In this document: one piece after another, positions 44,150 through 52,886 of the stretch
Layout: the number at the start of each line of letters is the position of its first letter
How positions within the stretch are numbered: the stretch's first letter is position 1
The notes under the pieces: generated by a model
The model's database searches: none
What the model was told of the DNA's origin: nothing
Seen by the model: the letters and a program-made list of their open reading frames with translations, nothing else
Assembly (NCBI RefSeq): GCF_009870785.1
Contig: NZ_WTWX01000001.1
Span: forward strand, 186,001-250,000
Direction of reading: 5' to 3'
Length of the DNA stretch: 64,000 nucleotides
Source of the DNA: Paenibacillus sp. An7
GTDB taxonomy: Bacteria > Bacillota > Bacilli > Paenibacillales > Paenibacillaceae
Translations under genes and position numbers: made by a program

Positions 44150-45358
44150 TTAATTCACAGCTCTTTTTCTTTTTTCAACCTGATTATAGCTTAGTACAGC
44201 TCCTATAATCCCCATAGCCGCCATCAATGCACCAGTCAGCGGAATATAGGCAAGGCCCGCATGAGTAATGATGAATCCTCCGATAAATGCGCCAGAAGCG
44301 TTCCCTACATTAAGAGCAGAGTGACTCGAGGTTGCAGCGAGTCTTGGAGCTTCATGAGCCAAATTCATAATGCGAAGCTGTATCCCCGGCAAAATAGCAA
44401 ATGCGGCTGCTCCCCACAAAAAAACGAAAATCAGCGTAAGAACGGGGTAATGCAGCACGCCCGATAAAATAAATAACAGTGCCGTCAAGACACTATATAT
44501 AGCGATCATAGATGGCATGAGCTTCCAATCTGCAAGCCGCCCGCCAATCATATTTCCGAACGTGACCCCTACTCCGTACATTACGAGAATCCAGGTTACA
44601 CTGCTCTCCTGAAAACCAGTAATATCCGTCATGAGTGGCGTGATGTAAGTAAAGACCGTAAACATACTACATGCTCCAAATGCCCCCGTAGCAAGCACAA
44701 GCAGTACTTGTGGCTGGAAAAGACTGCGAACTTCTTTGGATAGACTCGCCTCTGTTGTTTGCTCTATTTTTGGTATCAACAAGATGATGCCAATAAGTGA
44801 GATGATCCCCATGATCGTAATCGCTATGAAGGAAGCACGCCAACCCATATTTTGACCAATCATTGTGCCAAAAGGAACACCGATGATGTTAGAGATGGTA
44901 AGTCCCGCTAATACCATAGATACAGCACCGGCTCGTTTTTCAGGACGCACCAATTGAGTTGCAATGAGCGAACCTGTTCCAAGAAATGTTCCGTGAGCTA
45001 GAGCTGTTAACAGGCGTGACCCCATTAATAATTCATATGTAGGTGCTATTGCTCCGATGAAATTACCTAGGATAAAGATCGCCATTAAAATACAAAGCAA
45101 CGGTTTTTGAGGAATCCGATTGGTGAGAATGGTAAGTACCGGTGCGCCGATCGCGACACCAAGTGCATATCCGGTAATTAACTGTCCAGCCTGTGGAATC
45201 GTAACACTCAGATCGCTTGCAACATTAGGCAGAATACCCATAATTACAAATTCAGTCATACCGATCGCAAATGCACCCAGCGTCAGACAGATGAGCGCAA
45301 AAGGAAAACGCTCTTTCTTTTTTGAAGCATTAGGATGTGTTGTACATGAGGTTTGCAT
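44150..45358 (-). CDS. MFS efflux transporter, DHA1 / AraJ-YdhP type
   Basis: A 402-aa, 12-helix drug:H+ antiporter-like protein. The N-terminal GAFAIGMTEFVIMGILPNVA and the helix-2 loop ITGYALGVAIGAPVLTI match the AraJ/YdhP/YtbD branch, whose members export arabinose-like sugars, purines or drugs. Then come MGSRLLTALAHGTFLGTGS and GVPFGTMIGQNMGWRASF. It is monocistronic, between the lar operon and fda. The substrate is unknown. Confidence 0.84.
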   Translation of the reverse strand: MQTSCTTHPNASKKKERFPFALICLTLGAFAIGMTEFVIMGILPNVASDLSVTIPQAGQLITGYALGVAIGAPVLTILTNRIPQKPLLCILMAIFILGNFIGAIAPTYELLMGSRLLTALAHGTFLGTGSLIATQLVRPEKRAGAVSMVLAGLTISNIIGVPFGTMIGQNMGWRASFIAITIMGIISLIGIILLIPKIEQTTEASLSKEVRSLFQPQVLLVLATGAFGACSMFTVFTYITPLMTDITGFQESSVTWILVMYGVGVTFGNMIGGRLADWKLMPSMIAIYSVLTALLFILSGVLHYPVLTLIFVFLWGAAAFAILPGIQLRIMNLAHEAPRLAATSSHSALNVGNASGAFIGGFIITHAGLAYIPLTGALMAAMGIIGAVLSYNQVEKRKRAVN

Positions 45359-45429
45359 AAATCTCTCCTATTTTCTGAAAATTTTCTGTGACTTTCTCTA
45401 TACTATCATTTTTTCTATTGCGAAGCAGA

Positions 45430-45462
45430 CAAAAAAAAGAGCAACCTCTTTATAGAGGCTGC
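45430..45462 (-). terminator. Terminator of fda
   Basis: Reverse strand GCA-G-CCTCT pairs with AGAGG-T-TGC, followed by TCTTTTTTTT. Confidence 0.78.
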
Positions 45463-45513
45463 CCAGACTGTAAAGTTATGGATGAACATCATTCGAGATA
45501 ACATTCACATTTT

Positions 45514-46401
45514 TTATGTTAAAGAAGCTTTATAGATCGTTTCCACGGAACTTGTTAACAGCTTATTGAAATCTTGATCTGTCTGGTCTGCAACAAGACT
45601 TTCCGCTAAGGCACGTGAGAAACTTGCAATCACTCCATGGTTGCGAGCCAATTTCTCATTCGCTTCTTCTCGTTCATATCCTCCAGATAAAGCCACTACA
45701 CGAAGAACATGAGGATGGTTGGCAAGCTCCTTATAGTAATTATCTTCGCTTGGCAAGGAAAGCTTCAACATCACTTTTACGTTCTCATCGAGTGTAGATA
45801 GATGCTTACGTAATTCGTCTCTTAATATTTCTTCCGATTTTTGTTTATCTTCACTATAGATATCTACTTCCGGTTCAATAATCGGCATGAGTCCTTTAGC
45901 CAAGATTTGCTTGGCAACTTCGAATTGCTGAGCTACGACTTCTTTAATCGCTTCTTTATTCGCTTCTTTAATCACGGAACGCATCTTCGTCCCAAAAATT
46001 CCTTTTTCATTTGCTCGGTCCAGCAAACGATCTAGTTCAGGCATCGGTTTCATGAGCTGAACTCCATTTTTCTCCTCAGCTAATCCTTTATCAATCTTGA
46101 GAAAGGGAACAATGCCTTTCTCCTCCCACAAGTACTCCCCAGTAAATTTTCCGTCTATTTTACGATCCATTGTATTTTCAAACAAGATCGCTCCTAAAAT
46201 ATAATCCGAAGAGAAAGCAGAACTCTTAATGATTCGTGTTCTCATCTCGTGTACAAGTGTATACATCTCTTCTTCATTACTATATTCCGTTTCCTTTACT
46301 CCGTATTGCAGCAAGGCCTTGGGAGTACTGCCCCCGCTTTGATCCAGGGCTGCAATAAATCCTCTTCCTGATTCCATTCGTTCTCGTTGTTTTTGATTCA
46401 T
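45514..46401 (-). CDS. fda: Class I fructose-1,6-bisphosphate aldolase
   Basis: Cleaves fructose-1,6-bisphosphate to triose phosphates through a Schiff base. It is 295 aa from ATG 46401 with AGGAG upstream; the frame extends to 46497 but without a site. [20 protein letters not shown] at the start, [46 protein letters not shown] and VMLKLSLPS (the lysine is the probable Schiff-base residue) match the Staphylococcus-type class I enzyme. It diverges from an amidase gene. Confidence 0.9.
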   Translation of the reverse strand: MNQKQRERMESGRGFIAALDQSGGSTPKALLQYGVKETEYSNEEEMYTLVHEMRTRIIKSSAFSSDYILGAILFENTMDRKIDGKFTGEYLWEEKGIVPFLKIDKGLAEEKNGVQLMKPMPELDRLLDRANEKGIFGTKMRSVIKEANKEAIKEVVAQQFEVAKQILAKGLMPIIEPEVDIYSEDKQKSEEILRDELRKHLSTLDENVKVMLKLSLPSEDNYYKELANHPHVLRVVALSGGYEREEANEKLARNHGVIASFSRALAESLVADQTDQDFNKLLTSSVETIYKASLT

Positions 46402-46612
46402 CTTAAAATACTCCTTTCTTTTTCTGCACTCAATTAAAAAATAGAACTCCATATTACTGACTCTCCTATTTCTATACCGTAACTCAGCAATTCCCAAACA
46501 TTTGGCGTGAAGAAAGGAATCATTTTATAGTGTAAATAAAGCAGGATAATTATGGTAAAATGTTGAATATTGTCCATATAAAAAGATTATTATTCAAATA
46601 TTGAGGTGTGCG

Positions 46613-48046
46613 ATGAAAAAAACAATGATTTTATTTCTTTTCAGTTTATTATTTTGCAGTATTTTTCCAAGCATCGGGCATGCTTCGAGTAATCCGCCTA
46701 AAGCCAAAATTATTCTTGATGGTAAAGAAATCAAACTGCCTTCTCATGCACAAGTGAGCATCATAAATAATTCGGTCATGATTCCCATCCGTGTGGTTGC
46801 AGAGAATTTGAACTTTAAAGTAACCTGGGATCAAAAGACAAAGCGCGTCAAAATTCAGAATGATACAGATACCTTAACGCTCACCGTGAATAAAAAAGAA
46901 GCCTTGGTCAACGACATAGCCTCCCTGCTTGAGGTTTCACCAAGAAATCTGAATAATACAGTCGTTGTGCCGCTTCGGTTTGTAAGTGAAAATATGGGAC
47001 TTGCTGTGAAATGGGATAATAAGAATAAAGTCGTTACGCTTACAAGCAGTATTCCTGTAGCAGGTTCAAATGGCATTGAGGAAGGGCCCTATAAGGAACC
47101 TGTCAAACAAGTGAATGATATGTATTTTGCAAACAACCAGCTCGTCGTTTCTTTAGATGGGGATGTAAAACCTTCTATATCTTCACTCGCTAATCCTCAG
47201 CGGATTGTGGTCGATATCCCGAACGCGACTTTCTCCAGCTCCTTTTCTCAATCTTTAAACATAGGAACGATAGGTAAGCTAGACGTTAGCGGATACTCAA
47301 CTGTTTCCGAGGTGAGATACTCCTTATTCAGTCGTGATCCGGAAGTTGTTCGAATTGTTATCGTTGCCGAAGAAGAAATCCCTTTTGAGTATCAGACGGA
47401 AATGGAATCAAATACCCTTGTTGTCGATGTAACGGAAGCGGATGAAAATAGCACTTCTGTCCCATTTCCTGCTCCTATTCCTATTCCACCAGTTGACAAT
47501 TCAGGACGTAAAACGGTTGTAATCGATCCCGGTCATGGCGGCAGCGATCCAGGTACAATCGGTATTACGAACACATATGAAAAGGATTTTAATTTAGCTT
47601 TATCGTTAAAAGTAGAAGCGCTGTTACAAAGTGAGCCGGAGATCAGTGTCGTTATGACTCGTGATGAAGATGTATACCCCACTCGGACGGAACGAGTCGC
47701 CTTAGCCAATCAATTAAAAGCAGATCTATATATTTCAATTCACGGAAACAGCGTTCTATCCTCCCCTCAAGCAAGCGGAACAGAAACGTATTATTATCAG
47801 CGAAGCAGCAGTAAGGATTTAGCAAGCGATATTCACAAGCATCTAGTGAAGGCACTCGGTTTTAAAGACCGCGGTGTAAAAGAAGGGAATTATCAAGTTA
47901 TTAGAGAAACAACGATGGCCGCTGCTTTGCTGGAGATCGGTTTCCTAAGCAATCCACAAGAAGAAGTGGCGCTCTTCACTGAAGCTGTACAAGATAAAGC
48001 AGCACAAGCCATTGTAGATGGAATTAAAGAGTACTTGGGTATTTAA
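46613..48046 (+). CDS. Secreted N-acetylmuramoyl-L-alanine amidase with copper-amine-oxidase-like and AMIN domains
   Basis: Cleaves the lactyl-peptide bond in peptidoglycan. It is 477 aa from ATG 46613 (GAGGTG 4 nt upstream). It has a signal peptide to about residue 25; a copper-amine-oxidase N-terminal-like stalk domain in two units (about 32-145, ILDGKEIKLPSHA, SVMIPIRVVAENL, VVVPLRFVSENMG); an AMIN-type domain (about 165-275); a Pro linker; and an Amidase_3 domain (about 300-476) with zinc His308 in IDPGHGGSDPG, ISIHGNS and LLEIGFLSN. The architecture is common in Paenibacillus envelope enzymes; roles in sporulation or cell separation are possible. Confidence 0.92.
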   Translation: MKKTMILFLFSLLFCSIFPSIGHASSNPPKAKIILDGKEIKLPSHAQVSIINNSVMIPIRVVAENLNFKVTWDQKTKRVKIQNDTDTLTLTVNKKEALVNDIASLLEVSPRNLNNTVVVPLRFVSENMGLAVKWDNKNKVVTLTSSIPVAGSNGIEEGPYKEPVKQVNDMYFANNQLVVSLDGDVKPSISSLANPQRIVVDIPNATFSSSFSQSLNIGTIGKLDVSGYSTVSEVRYSLFSRDPEVVRIVIVAEEEIPFEYQTEMESNTLVVDVTEADENSTSVPFPAPIPIPPVDNSGRKTVVIDPGHGGSDPGTIGITNTYEKDFNLALSLKVEALLQSEPEISVVMTRDEDVYPTRTERVALANQLKADLYISIHGNSVLSSPQASGTETYYYQRSSSKDLASDIHKHLVKALGFKDRGVKEGNYQVIRETTMAAALLEIGFLSNPQEEVALFTEAVQDKAAQAIVDGIKEYLGI

Positions 48047-48110
48047 AAATGAAGTACTTTTAATTCATATTTACTTTTGTATAACTTAACATTTCTGAAC
48101 CAATTTCTGA

Positions 48111-48147
48111 AAAAAAAGACCGCTGACATCATTGTCAGCGGTCTTTT
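48111..48147. terminator. Strong terminator after the amidase
   Basis: AAAAAAGACCGCTGACA and TGTCAGCGGTCTTTTT form a perfect stem with a TCAT loop. Confidence 0.9.
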
Positions 48148-48323
48148 TATCGAGATGGACTTAGCCATATTCAGTTCCGTAATCGCATATCCCATCACTC
48201 TATTTCCTGAATTATTATGTATATATCATCATATGTTGAATACCATTAAATTAAATGATGAATAAGGAATGTAAGTATTTGCCTGCCTAAGCACTTCGGA
48301 AAGAAACAAAGGAGTGATTCTTT

Positions 48324-48632
48324 ATGCGTAAAAGTTTACAAGAATTTAGAGAACTCATGATTACAGAGAATAAGTTAGGTTTACATGCTGACGTTCTCAT
48401 CGCTTTTGATCATCTTCTTGATATGGTAGATGATCATGAAGCACAACATCAAATTGAACTCGGGATCCAAAGAACAAACTATGAAAATTCGAATGGTTTG
48501 GTGGAGGCTGCCATTCGAGAAGAAATGCGTTTTTTTCGTGAAGCAATTCATACTGTCATAAAAAAGACCGTACTCGATCTAATTCATGTAGGAAAAAAAG
48601 ATTGGCAGAAATTTTATGATCGTGTTCAGTAG
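48324..48632 (+). CDS. Hypothetical 102-aa helical protein
   Basis: Not recognised. AAGGAGTG lies 8 nt before the ATG, so it is probably translated. It is predicted all-alpha, charged and soluble (KSLQEFRELMITENKLGLHA, then AAIREEMRFFREAIHTVIKK). It has no cysteine, signal peptide or membrane helix. It stands alone between two terminators. Function unknown. Confidence 0.66.
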   Translation: MRKSLQEFRELMITENKLGLHADVLIAFDHLLDMVDDHEAQHQIELGIQRTNYENSNGLVEAAIREEMRFFREAIHTVIKKTVLDLIHVGKKDWQKFYDRVQ

Positions 48633-48639
48633 CAGAATC

Positions 48640-48675
48640 AAAAAAAGAAACCTACTCCTCACGGACGGTTTCTTT
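48640..48675. terminator. Terminator between convergent small genes
   Basis: AAAGAAACC pairs with GGTTTCTTT, with an A-run to the left; it overlaps the last codons of the CHY gene. Confidence 0.6.
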
Positions 48676-48982
48676 CTTCAAAATAAATGTGATAATGTGC
48701 AGCACACCCTTCATTAAACAGAGCCTGGCAATGCGGACAGCTGTCCGTATTCATATACTCTTTAATTGACAATTCGCTGTAACAATTCCCGCATAGGATC
48801 GCGAGTTCACTGAACTGCTCCTGTGGCCAGCGCCGAATGGCGTGATCAGCATGTTCCTCATGACATTTATAACAAGGATAATATCGGTTGCAGCATGCAA
48901 ACTTCACTGCAATGATATCTTTTTTCGAATGATAATGAATACAGCGCGTTGCACGATCCAAGACAGCCCCATATACGTCCAC
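48659..48982 (-). CDS. CHY-type zinc-finger protein
   Basis: A 107-aa protein with a dense Cys/His array: CIHYHS (14-19), CCNRYYPCYKCHEEHADH (about 30-47), CGNC, then CPHCQALFNEGCAAHYH. This is the CHY zinc finger that binds several Zn ions, as in yeast Hot13. GTG 48982 is the likely start, after GGGGGG. It follows the ecfT stop by about 1 nt, so it is a tail gene of the biotin-transporter operon, although a link to biotin is not known. Confidence 0.83.
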   Translation of the reverse strand: MDVYGAVLDRATRCIHYHSKKDIIAVKFACCNRYYPCYKCHEEHADHAIRRWPQEQFSELAILCGNCYSELSIKEYMNTDSCPHCQALFNEGCAAHYHIYFEERNRP

Positions 48983-48983
48983 T

Positions 48984-49787
48984 TCAGATCCCCCCAATCC
49001 TTAACAGTAACATGACAAACGTAAATAAAAGTGCGATAACCAAGGCTATATAATCGAGCCGCTTCATTTCAAGCTGTCTATAGACGGTTCTTCCCTTGCC
49101 ATTCCCATACGCCCTGGCATCAATCGCATACGTTAGTTGTTCCGCACGTTTTACCGTTGTGAATAGCAAGGGAATGAGAATGGGGATGTACGAAAAAATA
49201 CGTTTTGTCCAGGGTAGAGACGAAATGTCATATCCTCTTGCTTTTTGGGCAAGAAGAATCCGATCAAGTTCTTGCATGATCGTGGGAATAAAACGGATTG
49301 CGATGACAATCATGAGCGAAAATTGTTCAATCGGTACGTTTAGTTTGGATAACGGACCGAGAAGCCTTTCAAGTCCTTGAGCTAATGTTAAAGGTTTGGT
49401 AGTTAACGTTAAGATCGAGGCGAGTAAAATCAGCAATACAATTCGCATTACAAACCGCATACCATTTTGCAAACCCTCTACGGTTACATGTATAAAGGAA
49501 TAAGACCAAAGAACCCTGCCCTCGGTTGTCAGCGTATGAAAGAAAAAAGTAAACGATAATATAAACAAAACAGGTTTTAAACTTCTCAGCACGATACGAA
49601 ACGGGATATTGGATAATCGGTAAACCCCTATAACAAAAAGGGTGGCTGCTATATAACCAACGAACGTTTTCAGCATCAAAAAGCTAAGCATAATAATGAA
49701 TACGCTAAGTATCTTCGTTCGAGGATCCAGCTGATGCAGCATCGATTCTCGTTCCCTATATTCGCCTAGTAATAAGCTATTCGCCAT
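48984..49787 (-). CDS. ecfT: Energy-coupling factor transporter T component
   Basis: A 267-aa membrane coupling protein of an ECF vitamin importer. It has about five helices and the two coupling-helix Ala-Arg signatures KARGYD and DARAYG that bind the ATPases. The start ATG 49787 follows AAGGGGTC and overlaps the ecfA2 end by 11 bp. It works with EcfA1/EcfA2 and BioY encoded upstream. As in other Firmicutes, the module may serve several S components. Confidence 0.9.
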   Translation of the reverse strand: MANSLLLGEYRERESMLHQLDPRTKILSVFIIMLSFLMLKTFVGYIAATLFVIGVYRLSNIPFRIVLRSLKPVLFILSFTFFFHTLTTEGRVLWSYSFIHVTVEGLQNGMRFVMRIVLLILLASILTLTTKPLTLAQGLERLLGPLSKLNVPIEQFSLMIVIAIRFIPTIMQELDRILLAQKARGYDISSLPWTKRIFSYIPILIPLLFTTVKRAEQLTYAIDARAYGNGKGRTVYRQLEMKRLDYIALVIALLFTFVMLLLRIGGI

Positions 49788-50637
49788 TTGTAAGACCCCT
49801 TGCATGCCAAATGGGCAATATTCTATCAAAAACATCTCGTTCCCTGCAGCTTTTCACTTCGATTGGCTGCCCGTACCATTGTTCGATGAACTGCAGGAAC
49901 TCTATATGTTCTGGTAAAGATAACCCTGCTTGTCTTAGTAATTCTGTTTTTTCCAAAAATAAAGTATCTGCATCTTCATGACCGATGAGCAGTCCCGCCT
50001 TAAATATCATGACTTCATCCGAATATTCGGCAACATCATCAATATGATGGGATACAAAAATAATCGTGCAGTTATTTTTGTGCTGCCATTCCTTCAGCAT
50101 CTTGAGTAGAGCTACTCGGCTCAAAGGATCAAGTCCTGCTGTTGGTTCATCTAAAATAAGCAGTTTTGGGTTCATAAGCAGTATAGAAGCAATAGCAAGC
50201 CGTCGTTTCTGACCTCCACTTAATTGAAAAGGTGCATAGTTCAATACGTCTTTAGAGAGTCCGACTTGTGGTAGGATATTTTCTATAGCCTCGTCAATCT
50301 GCTGCGACGAATATCCCTGTATCTTTGGTGCAAAAGCAAGTTCTTTGTACACCGTTGTTTCAAAAATTTGATGTTCCGGATACTGAAAAACAAAGCCGAT
50401 TTCAGGTATGACTTTCATTCTTCCTTTGGTATCGGTTGGAACCCTCTCTTTATCAATCCGGTACTGTCCCTGAACCTTCGGAATGAGTCCCTTTAATACT
50501 TTGACAAAGGTAGATTTCCCCGCACCCGTTGGTCCAATGACAGAAATCCATTTTCCTTCATGCAAAGTGCAGCTGATCTGTTTTAGAGCCATCCGTCCGT
50601 TATAGTCCACAGCTACATCTATTAGTTCGCATTCCAT
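49777..50637 (-). CDS. ecfA2: Energy-coupling factor ATPase 2
   Basis: A 286-aa ABC ATPase. It has Walker A GPTGAGKS, PEIGFVFQYPEHQIFETTVY (the Q-loop region of EcfA2), signature FQLSGGQKRRLAIAS and Walker B LLILDEPTAGLDP. The ATG 50637 overlaps the ecfA1 end; an upstream TTG at 50661 is also open. It heterodimerises with EcfA1 to drive substrate import. Confidence 0.9.
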   Translation of the reverse strand: MECELIDVAVDYNGRMALKQISCTLHEGKWISVIGPTGAGKSTFVKVLKGLIPKVQGQYRIDKERVPTDTKGRMKVIPEIGFVFQYPEHQIFETTVYKELAFAPKIQGYSSQQIDEAIENILPQVGLSKDVLNYAPFQLSGGQKRRLAIASILLMNPKLLILDEPTAGLDPLSRVALLKMLKEWQHKNNCTIIFVSHHIDDVAEYSDEVMIFKAGLLIGHEDADTLFLEKTELLRQAGLSLPEHIEFLQFIEQWYGQPIEVKSCRERDVFDRILPIWHARGLTNGE

Positions 50638-51422
50638 TCCGAACGAATCATCTCCTTCCAATCTGCTGTAAGTGGTGTATTTAAATGAAGATTTTGATGT
50701 AAGCGGACAGAAAAGGGCTTATCCAACTGATAATCGGTTACATTAACGGTTTCAAAGAAAGTCGCTGGTTCCCCATCAAATTTAATCCGGCCTTCATGTA
50801 AAAGCAAGAGCCGCTTGGCAAATAGCACCTCATCCATGTGATGGGTGATATGAATAATCGTCATGCCCTGACGGTGCAGCTCCTTCATGTTCTTCATCAC
50901 TTGCTCTCTTCCCTCCGGATCAAGCATGGATGTTGCTTCGTCAAAAATGATGATTTGTGGACGCATCGCTAATATAGCTGCAATCGCAACTCGCTGCTTT
51001 TGTCCTCCAGAAAGCTCGTGGGGCATTGCTCCTGCGTATCCTTCCATCTGAACTGCCTGCAAGGCATGCTCTATTCGCATACAAATCTCTTCTCTAGGCA
51101 CCCGAATATTCTCAAGTCCGAACAGGATTTCATCCATCACGGTTGTCGTAATGAATTGATCCTCTGGGTTCTGAAAGATATAACCAATCTGTTCATGAAT
51201 CATGGCTAGATCCCCTGGATTTGAAGTCATCAGATCCTTAAAGCTTACGGACCCTTTCTTTGGCAGAAGCAGTCCGTTCATAAGCTTGGCTATCGTGGAT
51301 TTACCAGAGCCATTGGGACCGACAAGCGCCACGTACTCACCTGCTTCAATCGTAAAGCTTACATCGTCAACGATTAACTGGCCCTTCCGATAATAAAAAG
51401 ATACATGCTCGAAAGTTAGCAT
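50622..51422 (-). CDS. ecfA1: Energy-coupling factor ATPase 1
   Basis: A 266-aa ABC ATPase with AGAGAGG before ATG 51422. It has Walker A GPNGSGKST (35-43), QIGYIFQNPEDQFITTTVMD, signature HELSGGQKQRVAIAAILA and Walker B IIIFDEATSMLDP. It partners EcfA2, and its gene lies about 90 bp downstream of bioY with no terminator visible, so bioY-ecfA1-ecfA2-ecfT probably form one unit. Confidence 0.9.
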   Translation of the reverse strand: MLTFEHVSFYYRKGQLIVDDVSFTIEAGEYVALVGPNGSGKSTIAKLMNGLLLPKKGSVSFKDLMTSNPGDLAMIHEQIGYIFQNPEDQFITTTVMDEILFGLENIRVPREEICMRIEHALQAVQMEGYAGAMPHELSGGQKQRVAIAAILAMRPQIIIFDEATSMLDPEGREQVMKNMKELHRQGMTIIHITHHMDEVLFAKRLLLLHEGRIKFDGEPATFFETVNVTDYQLDKPFSVRLHQNLHLNTPLTADWKEMIRSEWNAN

Positions 51423-51512
51423 CTCATATGTTCCTCTCTGCTTCGCGTCTGGGTGCAATAAATGAATGATTTTATCTCGTGTTATCTCAACTTATCTCGT
51501 CACACCTGCACG

Positions 51513-52088
51513 TTACGCACTTAAATTCTGTTCATAGGTATCATTCACTTTTTCTTCAATAGGACTAATCGCTCTCAGTTGTACCGCGACAATAGCCGCA
51601 ACAAGTGCTTTAATACAATCTCCCGGTATAAAAACGAGGGCTCCAATCAGACCGGCCCATACGGGTGTGTTCGTAATGAGAGCCATCACCGGAGCTCCGA
51701 TCAGACTAACAAGTAAAACACCGAAAACAAAATTGATTAAAAATAATTTCCATGTTTTTAGCTTTCCCCAACATTTTTCTGTCATGAAACCGATAAAGAA
51801 TGCAGCTACTGGCCAGCTAAATATGTATCCAGATGTAGGACCTAGAAGTGCAGATAGCCCTCCATTACCTCCAGCTAAAAGCGGTAACCCTAAAGCAACC
51901 AATACAATAAATAGAATCAAACTGATACCCGCCGTTTTCTTCCCTAGAAAACATCCTGCCAGCATAACACCAAGCGTCTGTGCGGTAATTGGAACGGGGA
52001 TAAACCCTAACGGAATCGGCGGAAGCATTCCAAGCACGCCTATTAATGCTGCGAATAGTGCAGCAAATACCATTTCTTTTGTCTTCAA
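51513..52088 (-). CDS. bioY: BioY biotin-binding S component
   Basis: Binds biotin in the membrane and imports it with the ECF module. It is 191 aa from TTG 52088, 6 nt after GGGAGGT; an ATG at 52103 lies before the site. It has six helices with BioY motifs: PPIPLGFIPVPITAQTLGVM (about 23-42), LLAGGNGGLSALLGPTSGYI and FIPGDCIKALVAAIVAV. The upstream BirA-like operator supports biotin as substrate. Confidence 0.92.
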   Translation of the reverse strand: MKTKEMVFAALFAALIGVLGMLPPIPLGFIPVPITAQTLGVMLAGCFLGKKTAGISLILFIVLVALGLPLLAGGNGGLSALLGPTSGYIFSWPVAAFFIGFMTEKCWGKLKTWKLFLINFVFGVLLVSLIGAPVMALITNTPVWAGLIGALVFIPGDCIKALVAAIVAVQLRAISPIEEKVNDTYEQNLSA

Positions 52089-52151
52089 GTGAATACCTCC
52101 CATATGTATTGCAAAACGATGATTCTATTAGCGTCGACATCTAATGATAGA

Positions 52152-52180
52152 ATTATATCCTCAGATTTTCTTATTGTAAA
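52152..52180 (-). promoter_or_regulatory. Sigma-A promoter of the bioY operon
   Basis: Reverse strand TTTACA (52175-52180), 17-bp spacer, TATAAT (52152-52157). The -35 lies inside one arm of the BirA-like box. Confidence 0.78.
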
Positions 52181-52211
52181 CTTAAAATTATAATTGTAGG
52201 TTTACAATAAG
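52170..52211. promoter_or_regulatory. BirA-like biotin operator
   Basis: Two exact 12-bp inverted arms, CTTATTGTAAAC and GTTTACAATAAG, separated by 18 bp, fit the BirA box TTGTAAAC...GTTTACAA. It covers the bioY -35, so biotin-bound BirA should repress import. Confidence 0.78.
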
Positions 52212-52236
52212 AAAAAACCACAATCTCTTGTGGTTT
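52212..52236 (-). terminator. Terminator of the small membrane protein gene
   Basis: Reverse strand AAACCACAA pairs with TTGTGGTTT, followed by TTTC; it abuts the BirA box. Confidence 0.75.
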
Positions 52237-52260
52237 CGATAAAGGTATCTTTTTTACAAT

Positions 52261-52647
52261 TTACATGGAAGTTATGCCAGCAGATATCACAAATAACATA
52301 AGCAATAACATTCCTAAGACCATTAGAAAGATGGAACAGAGCACAACAAATTTTGAAGACATATTAATGCCTGCGATCCCAGACATAATTCCCATTATTC
52401 CTGCGCTTCCCCAATATAGATCTGCCCATGGATCTGTCAACTTATATAATTGATTCGTTAAAAAAACAAGTAGTAAGCTGATTTGGTAAAGAAATACGAT
52501 CATCACAAGGATGGAATATATGTATTTTGTTCGTTTTGTGAAACCTGCAAATGTAGAAGCCAACTTTTTTCTAAAAAATCGTACAAACGGAACTGCAAGA
52601 ATAAGTACGATGAACACGAATAATATAACCAATGTACTAAACGCCAC
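52261..52647 (-). CDS. Small integral membrane protein, unknown function
   Basis: A 128-aa hydrophobic protein with GTG start, 7 nt after GAGGGTG. Three to four predicted helices (FSTLVILFVFIVLILAVPFV; YIYSILVMIVFLYQISLLLV; about 80-95; VLCSIFLMVLGMLLLMLFVI). No conserved domain recognised. Monocistronic with its own terminator. Confidence 0.7.
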   Translation of the reverse strand: MAFSTLVILFVFIVLILAVPFVRFFRKKLASTFAGFTKRTKYIYSILVMIVFLYQISLLLVFLTNQLYKLTDPWADLYWGSAGIMGIMSGIAGINMSSKFVVLCSIFLMVLGMLLLMLFVISAGITSM

Positions 52648-52761
52648 ATCAACACACCCTCATCTTTACTTTAATTTAACTGACAAATACTTCATTCATT
52701 TCAATTAATAAACGTTACTATTGTGTTCATAGTTACATAAGTATTTTACTACATATTAAAA

Positions 52762-52869
52762 ATAAAAAAGACTGCAGATAAACTAGTTAAGATAGTTTAT
52801 CTGCAGTCTGCCTAATCAAATTCGATTAGGCAAGTTGGTAGACAGCTAACTTACTCTAGTTAGCCTGCC
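52762..52869 (-). terminator. Three tandem hairpins after the PHP gene
   Basis: In transcription order: an imperfect stem with GCTAAC/GTTAGC (52837-52869); a perfect GCCTAATC/GATTAGGC stem (52810-52831); and a perfect 16-bp stem (52770-52808) ending in GTCTTTTTTATTTTT, which is the actual terminator. Confidence 0.75.
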
Positions 52870-52886
52870 ATTTTTACTCACCCTAT

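Noticed and set aside
51667-52092. Open frame of 141 codons on the plus strand
   Set aside because: Antisense to bioY, which has a clear family match and start site.
52810-52869. tRNA-like fold
   Set aside because: Two stems in series could suggest a cloverleaf, but there is no T-loop, anticodon arm or acceptor pairing; better explained as hairpins in front of a terminator.
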